A stretch of 16,036 nt of DNA from an uncultured Lachnospiraceae bacterium (GTDB taxonomy: Bacteria; Bacillota_A; Clostridia; Lachnospirales; Lachnospiraceae): positions 1 through 16,036 of the forward strand of contig CATLIP010000017.1 of NCBI GenBank assembly GCA_949957035.1. The letters run 5' to 3'. This document shows positions 14,593 to 16,036 of this stretch, in pieces (within the stretch, counting starts at the first letter, position 1; each line of letters starts with the position of its first letter). The position numbers and the translations under genes were made by a program. The notes beneath the pieces are model-generated. The model did no database searches, was not told the origin of the DNA, and was given only the letters and a program-made list of their open reading frames with translations.

Positions 14593-15668
14593 CTTTTGAA
14601 CAAATGTTGGAAGAGTCTTTCAAGACAATAAGAAATGGAGAGGTTGTAGATGGTACTGTCATCGATGTGAAGCCCGATGAAATCATCTTGAATATAGGTT
14701 ACAAGGCTGACGGCATCATCACAAGAAGCGAGTACACGAACGAGACGAATGCGGATCTGACTACGATGGTATCAGTGGGGGATTCCATGACCGCAAAGGT
14801 CTTGAAGGTTAATGATGGCGAAGGTCAGGTGTTATTGACGTACAAGAGGCTTGCTGCCGAGAAGGGCAATGAGAGGCTTAGAGAAGCGTTTGAGAATCAC
14901 GAAGTATTGAAAGCTCCTGTTGCGCAGATTCTTGGAGGCGGATTAAGTGTCGTAGTCGAAGAGGCGAGGGTATTCATCCCTGCAAGTTTGGTTTCTGATA
15001 CTTATGAGAAGGATCTGAGCAAGTATCAGGGACAGGAGATTGAGTTTGTAATCAGTGAGTTCAATCCCAGAAGGAATCGTGTAATCGGCGACAGGAGGCA
15101 GTTGCTTGTTGCAGAGCGCGCAGAGAAGCAGAAAGAGCTTTTTGCAAGGATTCAGGTAGGCGACAGGATGGAAGGAACTGTTAAGAATGTAACGGATTTC
15201 GGCGCGTTTGTGGATTTGGGAGGAGTAGATGGACTGCTCCATATCTCAGAGATGTCTTGGGGACGTGTTGAGAACCCGAAGAAGGTATTCAAGGTCGGCG
15301 AGAAGCTGGAAGTAATGATTAAGGAGATTCACGATACTAAGATTGCGCTCAGCCTTAAGTTCCCGGAGAGTAATCCATGGGCGAACGCCGCAGATAATTT
15401 CGCGGTAGGAACCATAATCGAAGGAAGAGTTGCAAGAATGACAGATTTCGGCGCATTTATTGAGCTGGCTCCGGGAGTTGACGCATTGCTTCACGTTTCT
15501 CAGATTGCAAGGGCGCATGTGGATAAGCCGTCAGACGTGCTGTCTGTAGGTCAGGAGATTACGGCGAAGATTGTAGATTTGAACGTTGCTGAGAAGAAGA
15601 TCAGCCTTAGCATGAAGGTTCTGGAAAATTCTTCTGAGATTTCCCAATCAGCAGACGATACAGAGTAA
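14580..15668 (+). CDS. rpsA: S1 RNA-binding domain protein (30S ribosomal protein S1-like), four S1 domains
   Basis: The 362-residue protein has four S1 (OB-fold) repeats at about 20-90, 108-176, 194-261 and 276-346. The last two are the best conserved, with GTVKNVTDFGAFVDLGGVDGLLH and GRVARMTDFGAFIELAPGVDALLH. The second is the weakest, with ARVFIPASLV as its RNA-binding face. This is the typical short S1 homologue of Firmicutes rather than the six-domain E. coli S1, so a role in translation initiation or RNA binding is likely but its essentiality is uncertain. AGGAGGT at 14564-14570, nine bases before the ATG, supports independent translation, although the start lies inside ispH. A short acidic tail (about 348-362) follows the last repeat. 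A terminator ends the operon 26 bases downstream. Confidence 0.92.
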   Translation: MSELTFEQMLEESFKTIRNGEVVDGTVIDVKPDEIILNIGYKADGIITRSEYTNETNADLTTMVSVGDSMTAKVLKVNDGEGQVLLTYKRLAAEKGNERLREAFENHEVLKAPVAQILGGGLSVVVEEARVFIPASLVSDTYEKDLSKYQGQEIEFVISEFNPRRNRVIGDRRQLLVAERAEKQKELFARIQVGDRMEGTVKNVTDFGAFVDLGGVDGLLHISEMSWGRVENPKKVFKVGEKLEVMIKEIHDTKIALSLKFPESNPWANAADNFAVGTIIEGRVARMTDFGAFIELAPGVDALLHVSQIARAHVDKPSDVLSVGQEITAKIVDLNVAEKKISLSMKVLENSSEISQSADDTE

Positions 15669-15694
15669 TAAAAGGCGGAAGTGTGTATATGTAT

Positions 15695-15730
15695 AAGGAT
15701 AGAGCTCCTTAAGGGATCTCTATCCTTTTT
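15695..15730 (+). terminator. Intrinsic terminator after the S1 gene
   Basis: AAGGATAGAG (15695-15704) pairs exactly with CTCTATCCTT (15718-15727). The inner bases TCC and GGA extend the stem beyond one mismatch, and a T-run (15726-15730) follows. It separates this operon from rnfC. Confidence 0.9.
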
Positions 15731-15754
15731 GTATGGGTAAAGTTCCGTTAAAAA

Positions 15755-15761
15755 TTCGACA
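15755..15761 (-). promoter_or_regulatory. Candidate Spo0A box upstream of rnfC
   Basis: TTCGACA again gives TGTCGAA on the minus strand, with flanks CTTGTCGAATTTT. It lies 103 bases before the rnfC start codon and well upstream of the likely -10 at 15825. It is flanked by two weaker TTC-starting heptamers (15743 and 15767), each 12 bases away. Function is inferred from the motif only. Confidence 0.35.
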
Positions 15762-15824
15762 AGATGTTCGTGGAAATATACAAGGAAATACTGGAATCTA
15801 CTAGATAAATAGGGAATTTTGTTG

Positions 15825-15835
15825 TATAGTATAAA
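15825..15835 (+). promoter_or_regulatory. Putative -10 region of the rnf promoter
   Basis: TATAGTATAAA holds two overlapping -10 candidates, TATAGT (15825-15830) and TATAAA (15830-15835). They lie 29-34 bases before the rnfC start. No clear -35 is visible at normal spacing, so an activator or another sigma factor is possible. A promoter is expected because the S1 terminator ends upstream transcription. Confidence 0.45.
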
Positions 15836-15864
15836 AAGAGAAAATAGGAAGGAAGGATAAAGGG

Positions 15865-16036
15865 ATGGCATTGTTAACGTTTAAGGGTGGAATCCACCCG
15901 GATGACGGCAAGAGCCTGGCGAAGGATAAGGCGATTGTCGAGGTAAAACCCAAAGGGGACCTGGTGTATCCGGTTTCTCAGCATATCGGCGCTCCTGCCA
16001 ATCCGGTAGTAGCAGTTGGCGACCGTGTTTTAAAGG
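15865..16036 (+). CDS. rnfC: Electron transport complex protein RnfC, N-terminus (cut by window end)
   Basis: Only the first 57 codons are in the window. The start is ATG 15865 behind GGAAGGAAGG (15848-15857). The sequence LLTFKGGIHPDDGK followed by VYPVSQHIGAPANPVVAVGDRVL is the RnfC N-terminal signature. RnfC is the peripheral NADH/flavin-side iron-sulfur subunit of the Rnf complex, which couples ferredoxin oxidation and NAD+ reduction to Na+ or H+ export. RnfC is the usual first gene of clostridial rnf operons (rnfCDGEAB), which agrees with the promoter region just upstream. The rest of the operon lies beyond the window. Confidence 0.92.
   Translation, partial: MALLTFKGGIHPDDGKSLAKDKAIVEVKPKGDLVYPVSQHIGAPANPVVAVGDRVLK

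Noticed and set aside
15871..15878. TTGTTAAC at the rnfC start as a Rex half-site
   Set aside because: The matching second half of a Rex operator (TTAACAA at the right spacing) is missing, and the bases are part of the rnfC coding sequence.
1..16036. Mobile elements, CRISPR arrays, tRNA or rRNA genes
   Set aside because: I saw no transposase or integrase genes, no regularly spaced repeats and no tRNA- or rRNA-like sequence; the intergenic gaps are short and mostly explained by terminators and promoters.

Overview
The window looks like a chromosomal segment of an anaerobic, Gram-positive Clostridia member, most likely Lachnospiraceae. The support is indirect: Gram-positive lipoprotein signals, strong AGGAGG-type ribosome binding sites, a biotin-dependent sodium-pump decarboxylase cluster, an Rnf complex gene, a cmk-ispH-S1 gene order and two candidate Spo0A boxes. 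All convincing genes lie on the + strand.

Region 1 (1-4962) is the end of a biotin-dependent carboxylase/decarboxylase operon. Its order is a 5'-truncated acyl-CoA carboxyltransferase (12S/MmdA type), an OadG-type membrane subunit made as a predicted lipoprotein, a separate biotin carrier protein, the OadB/MmdB sodium-pump beta subunit, and an OadA/5S-type carboxyltransferase with no biotin domain of its own. A strong terminator follows. One biotin carrier and one membrane pump sit beside two different carboxyltransferases, so the set resembles a propionibacterial transcarboxylase joined to a sodium pump.

Region 2 (about 5029-10600) is a complete oligopeptide/dipeptide-type ABC importer in the order oppA-oppB-oppC-oppD-oppF. 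It has its own promoter region containing a perfect candidate Spo0A box, a perfect hairpin between the binding-protein gene and the permease genes, and a 14-bp terminator stem at the end.

Region 3 (about 10600-15730) starts with a noncoding stretch that carries a possible minus-strand gene remnant and a good sigma-A-type promoter. It then runs as a tight operon: RpiR-type regulator, YhiN/HI0933-type flavoprotein, cytidylate kinase (cmk), IspH and a four-domain S1 RNA-binding protein. The genes overlap or are closely spaced, and a terminator ends the run.

Region 4 (15731-16036) holds a promoter region with a second candidate Spo0A box and the first 57 codons of rnfC. RnfC is a subunit of the Rnf ferredoxin:NAD+ oxidoreductase, a second ion-translocating system, so the window contains parts of two ion-coupled energy-conserving machines on either side of a peptide importer and a housekeeping operon.
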